Numbered from the stretch's first letter, positions 9,381 through 17,191 are shown. The stretch: DNA of 64,000 nt from Nitrospirota bacterium (GCA_016235245.1 JACRLO010000006.1:62001-126000), one strand, 5' to 3'. Made by a program: numbers and translations. The notes: generated from the letters alone by a model not told the origin.

Positions 9381-9409
9381 ATTATAACATCGTTATAACG
9401 TAAAGCCAA
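9381..9409 (-). promoter_or_regulatory. Promoter/operator of the AbrB-Doc module
   Basis: On the minus strand TTGGCT and TATAAT are spaced 17 bp apart, ending 18 bp before the antitoxin start. The -10 is embedded in a repeated TTATAAC element (two copies at 9382-9399 around ATCG), a plausible site for antitoxin autorepression. GGAGG follows just before the start codon. Confidence 0.5.
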
Positions 9410-9418
9410 AAAATATCA

Positions 9419-9452
9419 CTGTCATAATGCTGGCAGTGAGCTATGATATAAC
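9419..9452 (+). promoter_or_regulatory. WYL-regulon operator plus extended -10 promoter (WYL gene)
   Basis: Operator copy CTGTCATAATGCTGGCAG (9419-9436; one mismatch in the dyad arms CTGCCA/TGGCAG). Eleven bases downstream is TATAAC (9447-9452), preceded by TG-A, an extended -10. It lies 35 bp upstream of the WYL-domain regulator, so autoregulation is the simplest reading. The same operator and spacing recur at 10469, 12883 and 14752. Confidence 0.7.
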
Positions 9453-9487
9453 GTATTCTGTATCTATGCTGATTCCGGAGGTGCTTC

Positions 9488-10411
9488 ATGTCATACAAGT
9501 TTGATTCACTGATCACGATCCTGAACAAGCTCGACAAGGGCGAACATGCCACAGTCCAGTCGCTTATGGATGATCTTGAAATGAGCGAGCGGACTGTCCA
9601 CCGGTACATCAAGACCCTTCAGATTGCGGGTTTTCCAATTGGATTTAACCGGGCGCGGCAGACCTATGCCTTTGATGAGGGGTATAGCCTTAGAAAGCTG
9701 AATCTGACGATTGAAGAAACTCTCTCCTTTTCCCTGGCTAAGAGCATGCTGGGCAGTTTTGGCTCAGGCATGTCAAAAGGCCTTGCCGGTATTGAGGAGA
9801 AGCTATCAAAGAAAACGACCAATCTGCCGCCTCACATTATCCTTTCGGCTGAAACAGCATCACAGGGACAGGAATATCTCGGCATCATTCATCAGGCAAT
9901 CTCAAGCTTTCAGCGCATAGAGATCGATTATAAGACTCTCTATTCCGATGAACAGACCTTAAGGCAGGTTGATCCCTATTACCTCTTCTTTCAGGATGGT
10001 TTCTGGAACCTGCGGGGTTACTGTAATTTAAGAGAAGAGTTCAGGACCTTTGCCCTTGACAGGATACTGAACCTGAAGGTGCTCGACGCGCATTTTCTGC
10101 CAAGGAAGGTCGCACCTGCAGACGAACTGTCCGGCTCTTTTGGCAGTGTCATTGACGGCGAGCCTCTGGATGTTGTCCTGAGGTTTGATGCCGAGATCAA
10201 ACCTCATATCCTGAGAAAAAAGTGGCACCAGAGTCAGCAGGGAAAAGAATTAAAGGACGGTAGGATTGAGGTCAGGTTTCATGTGAACGGTATTGAGGGG
10301 ATAAAACAGTGGATATACCGGTGGATACCGTATGTTGAGGTGGTAGAGCCAAAGGAGCTGCGCAGGGAAATTAGTAACGAGCTATCGTCCGCACTAAAAA
10401 GAAATTCGTAG
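9488..10411 (+). CDS. WYL-domain transcriptional regulator
   Basis: 307-aa DNA-binding regulator. An N-terminal winged helix of the HTH_11 type (LDKGEHATVQSLMDDLEMSE then RTVHRYIKTLQIAGFPI, residues about 10-60) is followed by a WYL ligand-sensing domain (IEIDYKTLYSDEQTLRQVDP; GFWNLRGYCNLREEFRTFAL, about 140-200) and a C-terminal extension. GGAGG precedes the ATG by 7 bases. WYL repressors such as BrxR/CapW are known to control anti-phage loci. Here the gene starts an island whose operons share a dyad that is also in its own promoter. Confidence 0.92.
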   Translation: MSYKFDSLITILNKLDKGEHATVQSLMDDLEMSERTVHRYIKTLQIAGFPIGFNRARQTYAFDEGYSLRKLNLTIEETLSFSLAKSMLGSFGSGMSKGLAGIEEKLSKKTTNLPPHIILSAETASQGQEYLGIIHQAISSFQRIEIDYKTLYSDEQTLRQVDPYYLFFQDGFWNLRGYCNLREEFRTFALDRILNLKVLDAHFLPRKVAPADELSGSFGSVIDGEPLDVVLRFDAEIKPHILRKKWHQSQQGKELKDGRIEVRFHVNGIEGIKQWIYRWIPYVEVVEPKELRREISNELSSALKRNS

Positions 10412-10468
10412 GGATATCGCCAATTTCCCCAGAATAAGTTTTCGAGCTGCAACTATCAGTTTCTCCAA

Positions 10469-10502
10469 CTGCCATAATGCTGGCAGTTGATCCTGTTATT
10501 GT
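10469..10502 (+). promoter_or_regulatory. WYL-regulon operator plus extended -10 promoter (10536 operon)
   Basis: Perfect dyad CTGCCATAATGCTGGCAG at 10469-10486 (arms CTGCCA/TGGCAG, 6-bp centre). Eleven bases further is TATTGT (10497-10502) with TG-T in front, an extended -10. The next gene starts 34 bp downstream after GGAAGGAGGAAGC. Confidence 0.72.
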
Positions 10503-10535
10503 CATCTTATACCAATATTTTGGGAAGGAGGAAGC

Positions 10536-10841
10536 ATGATAGTTCAAGGAGATGTATTTTTCACAAGGGCAAATGCGATTCCGAATGGGGCAAAGCCTGT
10601 GGAGCGCAAAGCGAGGGGATATGTCATAGCTGAAGGCGAGGCGACCGGACATGCCCACGTTATTGAAGATGACGTGCAGCTTTACGAAAAAGACGGGGTC
10701 TTATATCTGCATGTGCCGAAAGAGGTCGAAGTGCGACATGAGGAACACAGTCCGGTAATCTTAAGTCCTGGGCAATGGAAGATCGGTATTGTGCGCGAGT
10801 ATGACCCGTTTCTTGAAGAAGCAAGAAAGGTATTGGATTAA
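10536..10841 (+). CDS. Conserved hypothetical protein, phage-type beta fold
   Basis: 101 aa, function unknown. The sequence (IVQGDVFFTRANAIPNGAKP; GYVIAEGEATGHAHVIEDD; EVEVRHEEHSPVILSPGQWK) resembles short beta-rich proteins that I recall from phages and mobile loci with the pattern QGDV...GEATGHAH. A strong GGAGGAAGC ribosome site precedes the ATG. It is the first gene behind a perfect island operator and overlaps the next gene by about 50 bp, which suggests the pair is co-translated. No catalytic motif is evident; the clustered His residues (GHAHVI, VRHEEH) could bind metal. Confidence 0.75.
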   Translation: MIVQGDVFFTRANAIPNGAKPVERKARGYVIAEGEATGHAHVIEDDVQLYEKDGVLYLHVPKEVEVRHEEHSPVILSPGQWKIGIVREYDPFLEEARKVLD

Positions 10842-11937
10842 AACACCTGTGGGCGCGTCCATATCAGCACTATCCGATGAGGAGATCAGAAACCTCCACG
10901 CTATCAGGGAGGAGTGGATTCGTCTTACCTATTTTGGAGGAGACGACTGCGATAACCTGAAGATAATGGAGGGGATAGCTTGGCTGTATTCAACAAGGGG
11001 GAAAAAGCAGCCGATAGTAGCTATCCTTGACAGCCCCTTTGCATGCCTCAATGAAGTGAATAGCATCAGAAAATCATCCAGCCTCAAATATGCGCAGTGG
11101 CTGAGGCTTCACGCACAGTCGAGTATGTACTCCATATGGCCGACCATAGAAAATGAGCTTGAGACCTCACTCCATGAAGCTGTTAGTGGAACAACCTCCC
11201 GGCACTCAATCGAGATGCAGCACATACTTAACCAGTGCGCAAAACAGAGCATGTCGGCAACATTAAAGGCGCTTGCGAAAAAGCTTGTTGATGATATAAG
11301 GAGGGAGTCCGCGATGAATCTTATTGTCTCGGAGGAAAACCTCCTTTTACTGCATGAAAAGATGATCAGATACAGCTATTTGCAGAATTCTGAACAGGTA
11401 AAAAGCGATTCCTTTGATTGCCTTGTTGAATTCCTGCAGTCAGGAGTTTTCTTTAGTATTTATTCTTACGAACACGCGTTTATATCAAGAAGGCCGGTTG
11501 AAACGAAGTTCAATGAGCATATGGCCCTTCATTGCGATGGCGGGCCTGCTATTAAGTGGCGCGATGGCTCAGAATTATTTTATCTCAATGGAGTCAGGGT
11601 GCCAAAGGGAATTGCTATGATACCGACGGACAGGCTTGATCCGGAACTGGTTCTCAGCGAATGGAATGCTGAAGTGAGAAGGGAAATAATAAGAAAGATC
11701 GGGATGAATCGGGTAATGAGTGAGTTTAAAGGCAGGGTCATCGACGCCTGGAATGGTTATGAGCTGATAAAGCTTAACATCCCGAAGATGAAGACAATTC
11801 CTGTATATCTCAAGATGACCAATCCCTCAACCGGCTTTATCCACTTTGAAGGTGTGCCGCCGGAGATCGCAAAATGCAGGGATGCCCTGTCCTGGAGAGT
11901 TGGAGGGGTGCAGTGGACACCTGAGCAGTTAACATGA
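10789..11937 (+). CDS. DUF6745-like hypothetical protein
   Basis: Up to 382 aa, function unknown. The central segment LHCDGGPAIKWRDGSELFYL NGVRVPKGI (about 244-272) resembles the repeated GPA-x-W/F-x-DG-x-x-Y-x-x-NG pattern I associate with DUF6745. The C-terminus (ALSWRVGGVQWTPEQLT) also fits that group. The N-terminal half is helical (EEIRNLHAIREEWIRLTYFG). The start is uncertain. The annotated ATG lies inside the preceding gene and gives an unlikely first 20 residues; a rarer start near 10837 is possible. It is co-transcribed with the 10536 gene. Confidence 0.75.
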   Translation: MCASMTRFLKKQERYWIKTPVGASISALSDEEIRNLHAIREEWIRLTYFGGDDCDNLKIMEGIAWLYSTRGKKQPIVAILDSPFACLNEVNSIRKSSSLKYAQWLRLHAQSSMYSIWPTIENELETSLHEAVSGTTSRHSIEMQHILNQCAKQSMSATLKALAKKLVDDIRRESAMNLIVSEENLLLLHEKMIRYSYLQNSEQVKSDSFDCLVEFLQSGVFFSIYSYEHAFISRRPVETKFNEHMALHCDGGPAIKWRDGSELFYLNGVRVPKGIAMIPTDRLDPELVLSEWNAEVRREIIRKIGMNRVMSEFKGRVIDAWNGYELIKLNIPKMKTIPVYLKMTNPSTGFIHFEGVPPEIAKCRDALSWRVGGVQWTPEQLT

Positions 11938-12049
11938 CATTCAGACACTGCATTATGAAAAAGATACTCATTCAATATTGCATAATTACAAATATATCAG
12001 AGAGTGCTATATTATACCTGAAAATTCTTTGTCAAATGGAGGAAGCTAT

Positions 12050-12769
12050 ATGCCGCTTGAAGACGCAGTTGAGATAATAAGGAATCACACTTTGGCACAT
12101 AGAGGATGGCGATTTCTGTATACGCCAGCCGACACATTTTATAATCATAACGGATTAATGTTTTTCGGATTAAATCCCAAAGGTGGTCATGAAGCTATAG
12201 GGATAGAAAATATAAGTTGTGAAAATGGCAACGCATTTAGAGTAGAGTTCTGGAATAATGGTAATTATAACCCATTGCAGATTCAAGTTTGCGGATTATA
12301 TTTAAGAATTGCCCAAAAAATGAATATTAACAGAGATACGCTGATGGATAATTCAATTGCGGCCAACATGGTGCCTTTTTACTCAGATGGATGGGATGAT
12401 TTTAACCATGAAGAGCAAAACTTAGCTATGGAATTTGCTGCGCAATTCTGGCCTGACCTTTTAATGCAGGTCGCTCCGCGAGTTATAATTTGCATTTCTC
12501 CCAAACCCTACGACCTATCTGTCCAAATATTAACAAATAATCAATATGTAATGGCTGAGGAGATCTGTAATCCTATCGGATGGGGCAATGACAACTACGA
12601 AGTCACCTATACAATGAGCCACATGACTTCTGAGAACCCCAAAAGACAGAATGTGCTTCTCGTCCGTTTGCCTCATTTATCGCGATTTCCAGTGATGGAG
12701 CGCGAACAATCCAAAGATGTTATAGAAGCTATTACAAAAAGAATTGCTAAGGAACTTATGCTTCCATAA
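12050..12769 (+). CDS. Uracil-DNA-glycosylase-superfamily-like protein
   Basis: 239 aa from the ATG at 12050, chosen because GGAGG sits 7 bases before it (the frame is open 24 codons further up). Features that recall the UDG superfamily are a motif-1-like GLMFFGLNPKGG (about 40-50), ANMVPFYSDGWDDF in the position of the motif that carries conserved Asn/Pro, a buried strand PRVIICISPKPYD, and a final VLLVRLPHLSRFPV in the place of the HPS motif. The match is structural-pattern level only. The gene is visibly more AT-rich than its neighbours and has no perfect island operator, so it may be a separate acquisition. Confidence 0.6.
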   Translation: MPLEDAVEIIRNHTLAHRGWRFLYTPADTFYNHNGLMFFGLNPKGGHEAIGIENISCENGNAFRVEFWNNGNYNPLQIQVCGLYLRIAQKMNINRDTLMDNSIAANMVPFYSDGWDDFNHEEQNLAMEFAAQFWPDLLMQVAPRVIICISPKPYDLSVQILTNNQYVMAEEICNPIGWGNDNYEVTYTMSHMTSENPKRQNVLLVRLPHLSRFPVMEREQSKDVIEAITKRIAKELMLP

Positions 12770-12778
12770 GAAAGTCGT

Positions 12779-12796
12779 CTGCCATAATACTGGTGG
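12779..12796. promoter_or_regulatory. Degenerate WYL-regulon operator copy
   Basis: CTGCCATAATACTGGTGG keeps the left arm and centre of the island operator but the right arm is TGGTGG instead of TGGCAG. It is 10 bp after the UDG-like gene and 87 bp upstream of a perfect copy (12883). No convincing -10 follows. It may be a decayed copy or a second weak operator for the 13066 operon. Confidence 0.4.
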
Positions 12797-12882
12797 CCCC
12801 TCATCTATATCCGGGGGGCATTTCATTCATTCCATAATTTAACCCTGCTGTTTATCTCTTTTGTTGCCTTGAGTATTATCCA

Positions 12883-12916
12883 CTGCCATGCTGCTGGCAG
12901 TGCGCTATGGTATTCA
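12883..12916 (+). promoter_or_regulatory. WYL-regulon operator plus extended -10 promoter (13066 operon)
   Basis: Dyad CTGCCATGCTGCTGGCAG (12883-12900, perfect arms) followed after 10 bp by TATTCA (12911-12916) preceded by TG-G. This is the same geometry as the copies at 9419, 10469 and 14752. The leader to the gene at 13066 is about 145 nt. It contains a 47-codon open frame (12923-13066) whose TAA overlaps the next ATG as TAATG; I cannot tell whether that frame is translated. Confidence 0.68.
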
Positions 12917-13065
12917 TATGGTATGGCAATTGCGTTCAAGTCTGAAGAACCCCGTTTTGTCGGTATGTTTCATGCCATCGGGTATATCATCGCAAAATAC
13001 ATTGCCTGCGCTAAAACTGTTCACAGCCTTCATGGGTTGGCAGTTGGCGGGAGGAGGAGAACATA

Positions 13066-13830
13066 ATGGATACGATTACTGGACTTCAAAGACAAGCTGT
13101 TCCTGACTGGCTTGCCGGTTTAAACAACCAAGACGTGCTGCCGATTCATATTTTGCTGGACAATTCGCTGTATTACCCCTCGTGCGGAAGTGATTGGATG
13201 CCAGTGCAGTACCTGTTCGGTATGATCCATAGTTTTGTATATGTCGATTATGGGATAGATCGTGATGCGGTAATCCATGCCCTTCACGATGCTCATGAAG
13301 GATTTCATCGATACAACATGATCCATTGTCGGGATGTTGCCAAGAGTGAATTGGTTCCCCATGGCTGGCAACCCATACTCCCGAATAACCGGGACAATGA
13401 GCCTGACCGCTACAGAGATTCGATGAAAGAGCCTTTTGCTATCTGGTCCATCCACGAGAGAGACAAGTCACGGGGTGAAGATTACGGACCGGAACGGTTC
13501 AGCTTTTTGTATATCTGCGGCGATGGGGCGGCAACATACCAAGCCCTATACCATGGGAATCCGTGCGTGCCTGATATTGTTGCAATTATTCAGCCGGGGC
13601 ATGGTTTTGGATGCAACTGGACCGATTATACAAACCCGGATCTTATCTTTGCCCAATCAGTCCGTAGAAATCCGTCCGGATTGCCAAAGTTTCTGCTTTC
13701 TGATGGATGTATGCGAGATCATGAGGATAACACCTGCTACTGGCCGGAATACGCAACCACTCCCCAGAGTATTGCTGATAGTGGACTCGTTTTATGGAAA
13801 AGAAACGCAATAGACTACCCTGGCAGATGA
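13066..13830 (+). CDS. Hypothetical protein of unknown family (254 aa)
   Basis: I do not recognise the family. The protein is soluble, rich in aromatic residues, Cys and His: LLDNSLYYPSCGSDWMPVQY, AVIHALHDAHEGFHRYNMIH, YICGDGAATYQALYHGN, IIQPGHGFGCNWTDY, SDGCMRDHEDNTCYW. No membrane segment or signal peptide is present. The start is fixed by GGAGGAGGAGA just upstream. It is the first gene of an operon with the TPR gene 15 bp downstream and is governed by the 12883 operator. The conserved-looking GDGAATYQALY could be a binding loop, but I would not assign an activity. Confidence 0.75.
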   Translation: MDTITGLQRQAVPDWLAGLNNQDVLPIHILLDNSLYYPSCGSDWMPVQYLFGMIHSFVYVDYGIDRDAVIHALHDAHEGFHRYNMIHCRDVAKSELVPHGWQPILPNNRDNEPDRYRDSMKEPFAIWSIHERDKSRGEDYGPERFSFLYICGDGAATYQALYHGNPCVPDIVAIIQPGHGFGCNWTDYTNPDLIFAQSVRRNPSGLPKFLLSDGCMRDHEDNTCYWPEYATTPQSIADSGLVLWKRNAIDYPGR

Positions 13831-13845
13831 GGAATCAAGCCTAAT

Positions 13846-14724
13846 ATGAAATGGGACGATGAAGTAAAGATCAGGGAAACGAAACTTAACTGCCAGAATG
13901 TTCAGGGCATCCTGATTAGGGAGCATCCTGAATATTTGCGCTCAAATGTTGCTGCTGATAGCTTGTTTCTGGAGCATCTTGAGCAGGCTATTGATATTTA
14001 CGTAGGACAGGATGATCCCCTTGAGTTTGATCGGGAGATTGCCGAGGCCACACTTAACGGAATACCGACTGGGGTTATTGCGAATCCAATGTCTTTAGAA
14101 TTCATACAACATTATCATGACGCTATTGATCATCTTGCTTATGTGCGATTTATTAAGGAAACGGCTGAGGCTGCCTGCGATTCTGCCATGGGTCTTAACA
14201 ACCGGGCAAACGCAAAAGCAGAGCTTGGTAGAATTGATGAGGCGTTGGAAGACTACAATATGGCCTGCCAGGAAACTCCGAGCGCCACGTCGCCACATGA
14301 CATAACGCCTTTTTTTGGCAGGGCTCAACTTTGCCTTAAGATTGGTCGCAGGCCTGAGTCTCTGAATGATGCTGAACATATCTTCGATGTAATATCATCA
14401 TCTTCGTGTAACGACATTTTCGATCACTTGTCACTTGCCCGCCTCTTTCTCCAATGTGGGAATCTTGAAAAAAGCGTTATCTCTCTAAAGCGCCTCATGC
14501 ATGTCTTGACTGAAATGCTGCCTTTTACCTTTATCTCTGCTAATGAGTCGTTGGAATATGAGAAAGGCGGGCATCATGTGTTTGTATTAGATTCTCTGTT
14601 GGCGGAGATAATCGGTATGGTTAAGGATATTGAAAAGTCACTTGGCCGAAATAATCATCTGATCATGATCCTCGAAACTGTAAAGGGTGACATCGCCCTG
14701 TGTCGAGCTAAAACAGGGGTCTAA
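13846..14724 (+). CDS. TPR-repeat hypothetical protein
   Basis: 292 aa. A tetratricopeptide pattern is visible at about 115-150 (MGLNNRANAKAELGRIDEAL EDYNMA), with further helical pairs at 155-215 (PFFGRAQLCLKIGRRPESLN; LSLARLFLQCGNLEKSVISL). The N-terminal 110 residues are unlike any family I know. TPRs mediate protein-protein contacts, so the likely partner is the product of the gene 15 bp upstream. No membrane or signal segment is seen. Confidence 0.75.
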   Translation: MKWDDEVKIRETKLNCQNVQGILIREHPEYLRSNVAADSLFLEHLEQAIDIYVGQDDPLEFDREIAEATLNGIPTGVIANPMSLEFIQHYHDAIDHLAYVRFIKETAEAACDSAMGLNNRANAKAELGRIDEALEDYNMACQETPSATSPHDITPFFGRAQLCLKIGRRPESLNDAEHIFDVISSSSCNDIFDHLSLARLFLQCGNLEKSVISLKRLMHVLTEMLPFTFISANESLEYEKGGHHVFVLDSLLAEIIGMVKDIEKSLGRNNHLIMILETVKGDIALCRAKTGV

Positions 14725-14751
14725 TTATGTGGTCCAAATAGCTTGATTAGA

Positions 14752-14785
14752 GTGCCATAATGGTGACAGTCTCGCCCGGTATAAT
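14752..14785 (+). promoter_or_regulatory. WYL-regulon operator plus promoter (14822 operon)
   Basis: Operator copy GTGCCATAATGGTGACAG (14752-14769), with two arm mismatches to the CTGCCA/TGGCAG dyad. A consensus TATAAT (14780-14785) follows at the same 11-base offset as the other copies. The next gene begins 36 bp downstream. The extended -10 TG is replaced by CG, but the -10 itself is perfect. Confidence 0.62.
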
Positions 14786-14821
14786 CTAAGCATAAGAACT
14801 CATTACCTGGGAGGCATCAGC

Positions 14822-15073
14822 ATGAGAATATCGCCGCTTGAACTGCAGCAAAAGCGTTTTTCTAAGGGCTTCAGAGGCCTGAATGAGAACGAGGTCTATC
14901 CCTTTCTTGACATTATCAGGGAAGAATTTGAAGATCTACTTCGTGATAACTTTTCACTCAAGGAAAAAGTGCAGAGGCTCGAGGCCGATATTCAGGAAAC
15001 AAGAGAAGTTGATACAATGATCTGGAACTTCATATCTCATGCTGCTGCCATAAAACAAGGAAAGGGGAAATAA
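14822..15073 (+). CDS. Short DivIVA-domain protein
   Basis: 83 aa. The N-terminus matches the DivIVA membrane-curvature domain closely: MRISPLELQQKRFSKGFRGL followed by NENEVYPFLDIIREEFEDLL and a short coiled coil (SLKEKVQRLEADI). Full-length DivIVA is 150 aa or more, and here the long coiled-coil tail is missing. In core genomes divIVA sits beside yggT. This copy is instead in an accessory operon, overlapping the nuclease gene downstream by one base (TAATG). It may tether or oligomerise the nuclease; that is inference. Confidence 0.8.
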   Translation: MRISPLELQQKRFSKGFRGLNENEVYPFLDIIREEFEDLLRDNFSLKEKVQRLEADIQETREVDTMIWNFISHAAAIKQGKGK

Positions 15074-16557
15074 TGACCATCGAAAATATCAAAGTGAGCA
15101 GAGCTTTAAGTAAATCTCTTTATATACGTGGGCTTCAGTGCCACAAGTCCCTCTATCTGCATAAATACCAGCCTGAGTTCAAAGACGAGATATCAGAAGA
15201 GCAGGAGGCGCTTTTTAATGCGGGACATGAGGTTGGTGGTTATGCAAAGCAGCTTTTCCCTGGCGGAGTAGAAATCCCGTATGAGGGTCTTACTCATTCA
15301 GAGCAGATAGAAAAGACGATGGCTGAAATCGAGAAGGGAACGACTACCCTTTATGAGGCAGCCTTTAGTCATAACGGTGTTTTTGTTAAGGTGGATATAC
15401 TGCACAAGGGCCAGGAGGGATGGAATATCTATGAGGTCAAGAGTTCCACGGGTATCAAATATGTCCATCTGGATGACATTGCTGTTCAATACTACGTTGT
15501 CAGTGGATCAGGGCTGCGTGTCTCAAGCGCACATCTGGTGCATATCAATAACCAGTATGTTAGAAACGGAACGATAGAACCCGCAAAGCTCTTCACCATA
15601 GCTGACGTCACTCCTGCAGCAGAAGAGAAACAGTCTTTTGTAGAGCAAAAGATAGCAGAGTTACAGACCATGCTCGGTGAAAGCATCCCTGACGTCGGAA
15701 TTGGTGAGTATTGTAAAGATCCTTACCCCTGCGATTTTCAGGGCCACTGCTGGCAGCATATTCCTCGGAATTCAGTCTTTGATCTCAGAAGAAAAGGTGC
15801 AAACAAATTCGGCTTGTACCGGCAGGGTATTGTCGAAATGAAGGATATCCCCCTCGATATCCTGAACAAGTCTCAGAGAACACAGGTGGATGCCTTCTTA
15901 AATAAAAGTGAGAAGATCGACAAAAGCGCTATAGCCAAATTTCTCGATACTCTTTCTTGCCCTGTCTGCTTTCTCGACTTTGAGACCATCTATACCGCTA
16001 TTCCCCTGTTCGATGGAACGAGGCCGTATCAGCAGATCCCTTTTCAGTTTTCGCTGCACCTGATCGAGAATGCAGAGTCCGAACTACAGCACTTTGAATT
16101 TCTGGCAAAGCAGGGAGCAGACCCTAGGAGAGAACTTGTGGATAGACTGCTCGAAATGATTCCCTCAAATGCCTGCATTGTCACCTATACTGACTTTGAG
16201 GCAAAAAGAATGCGCGATCTCTCCAAATGGTTTCCCGAATACAGAGAAAGCATAGAGGGGTTGATAGAGAACATACGTGATCTCTCCACGCCCTTCAAGC
16301 AGATGGACTATTACCACTGGCAGATGAACGGCTCATATTCGATCAAGAAGGTGCTGCCGCAGCTTGTGACTGACATGAGTTATGAAGGCATGGAGATCTG
16401 TAACGGTGGCATGGCTATTGACGCCTATTTCAGGATGAGGGAATCAAGCGACCCAGCAGAAATTGCAGGCATTCGTAAGGCACTGCTCGATTATTGCAAA
16501 CTGGATACCCTGGCGATGGTGAAAATATTAGAGAGGCTGAGAGAAATGTGTCAGTGA
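15073..16557 (+). CDS. DUF2779 protein: RecB/Cas4-like nuclease fused to RNase H-fold exonuclease
   Basis: 494 aa. The N-terminal half looks like a PD-(D/E)xK nuclease with an Fe-S cluster of the Cas4/AddB type: LQCHKSLYLHKY (first Cys), FVKVDILHKGQEGWNIYEVK SS (D...ExK core) and a trailing cysteine cluster YCKDPYPCDFQGHCW (about 212-226). The C-terminal half carries DEDD-type exonuclease signs: CFLDFETIYTAIPLFDG (about 297-313), IVTYTDFEAKRMRDL and DYCKLDTLAMVKIL. This arrangement is that of DUF2779 proteins. It is the last island gene before the right-hand toxin-antitoxin module. Confidence 0.85.
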   Translation: MTIENIKVSRALSKSLYIRGLQCHKSLYLHKYQPEFKDEISEEQEALFNAGHEVGGYAKQLFPGGVEIPYEGLTHSEQIEKTMAEIEKGTTTLYEAAFSHNGVFVKVDILHKGQEGWNIYEVKSSTGIKYVHLDDIAVQYYVVSGSGLRVSSAHLVHINNQYVRNGTIEPAKLFTIADVTPAAEEKQSFVEQKIAELQTMLGESIPDVGIGEYCKDPYPCDFQGHCWQHIPRNSVFDLRRKGANKFGLYRQGIVEMKDIPLDILNKSQRTQVDAFLNKSEKIDKSAIAKFLDTLSCPVCFLDFETIYTAIPLFDGTRPYQQIPFQFSLHLIENAESELQHFEFLAKQGADPRRELVDRLLEMIPSNACIVTYTDFEAKRMRDLSKWFPEYRESIEGLIENIRDLSTPFKQMDYYHWQMNGSYSIKKVLPQLVTDMSYEGMEICNGGMAIDAYFRMRESSDPAEIAGIRKALLDYCKLDTLAMVKILERLREMCQ

Positions 16558-16565
16558 AGCGCAGA

Positions 16566-16895
16566 TCAGGATCTTAGAAGCCTCTCCTGAAGAAGATCCT
16601 GGAGATCTCTTCTTCCATCAAGCACGCAATATATATATACAGCCCGCCCTGTCACCTGATAGATAACCCGATATGGTTTAAAAAAGACCTCCCGGTATTC
16701 CGTCACCCCAATACGCTCAAGCTCCGGCGGGAAATGCCCCCTTAGTGGCAATGTTTCGAGCTTCATTGCAGTCTTTTCGAGGTGAACAAGAAGCCGGTCA
16801 GCCTTTTCCGGAGAGTCATTGCGAAAGACATAACGATAAATTTCCTGAAGATCCCTCTCAGCCTCTTCAACCAGATAAACAGAGCATCTCATCAA
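16566..16895 (-). CDS. RelE/ParE-family toxin
   Basis: 109-aa plasmid-stabilisation-type toxin. Typical ParE elements are VYLVEEAERDLQEIYRYVFR, PEKADRLLVHLEKTAMKLET LP, RGHFPPELERIGVTEYREVF and FKPYRVIYQVTGRAVYIYCV LDGRRDL. The known ParE target is DNA gyrase; RelE members cut mRNA instead. The gene overlaps its antitoxin by 4 bp. Its stop lies 9 bp from the stop of the DUF2779 gene, which is on the other strand. Confidence 0.9.
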   Translation of the reverse strand: MMRCSVYLVEEAERDLQEIYRYVFRNDSPEKADRLLVHLEKTAMKLETLPLRGHFPPELERIGVTEYREVFFKPYRVIYQVTGRAVYIYCVLDGRRDLQDLLQERLLRS

Positions 16896-17173
16896 ACAGG
16901 CTTCTTGACTGTCTTTTCCCGAACAGACTGAAAGGCTGCAGACGCAGGCCGAAAACTTCCCTCTTCAACGTTTCTTCTGCCCAGTGCGAGGATCTTCAGC
17001 ATGGCCATGCTTTCCTGATCCTTTTCGTATTCAGTGATATCCTGAAGCACTGCTCGGGCCTCACCGTTGAGGGTGATCACAACGGGGCTCCGGCTGCCCG
17101 AGAGCTTACCGATAACTTCTGAAGCATGGGCTTTGATATAACTGATCGGTTTTACCTGTTCGCTCAACTTCAT
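16892..17173 (-). CDS. Phd/YefM-family antitoxin
   Basis: 93 aa. The N-terminal Phd/YefM fold is visible in VKPISYIKAHASEVIGKLSG then SPVVITLNGEARAVLQDITE YEKDQE. The basic, flexible C-terminus (REKTVKKPV) would bind the toxin. It is the first gene of the pair. A perfect 18-bp palindrome lies 19 bp upstream of the start codon and is the expected autoregulatory operator. Confidence 0.92.
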   Translation of the reverse strand: MKLSEQVKPISYIKAHASEVIGKLSGSRSPVVITLNGEARAVLQDITEYEKDQESMAMLKILALGRRNVEEGSFRPASAAFQSVREKTVKKPV

Positions 17174-17191
17174 GATACCGCCCTCCCTTAT

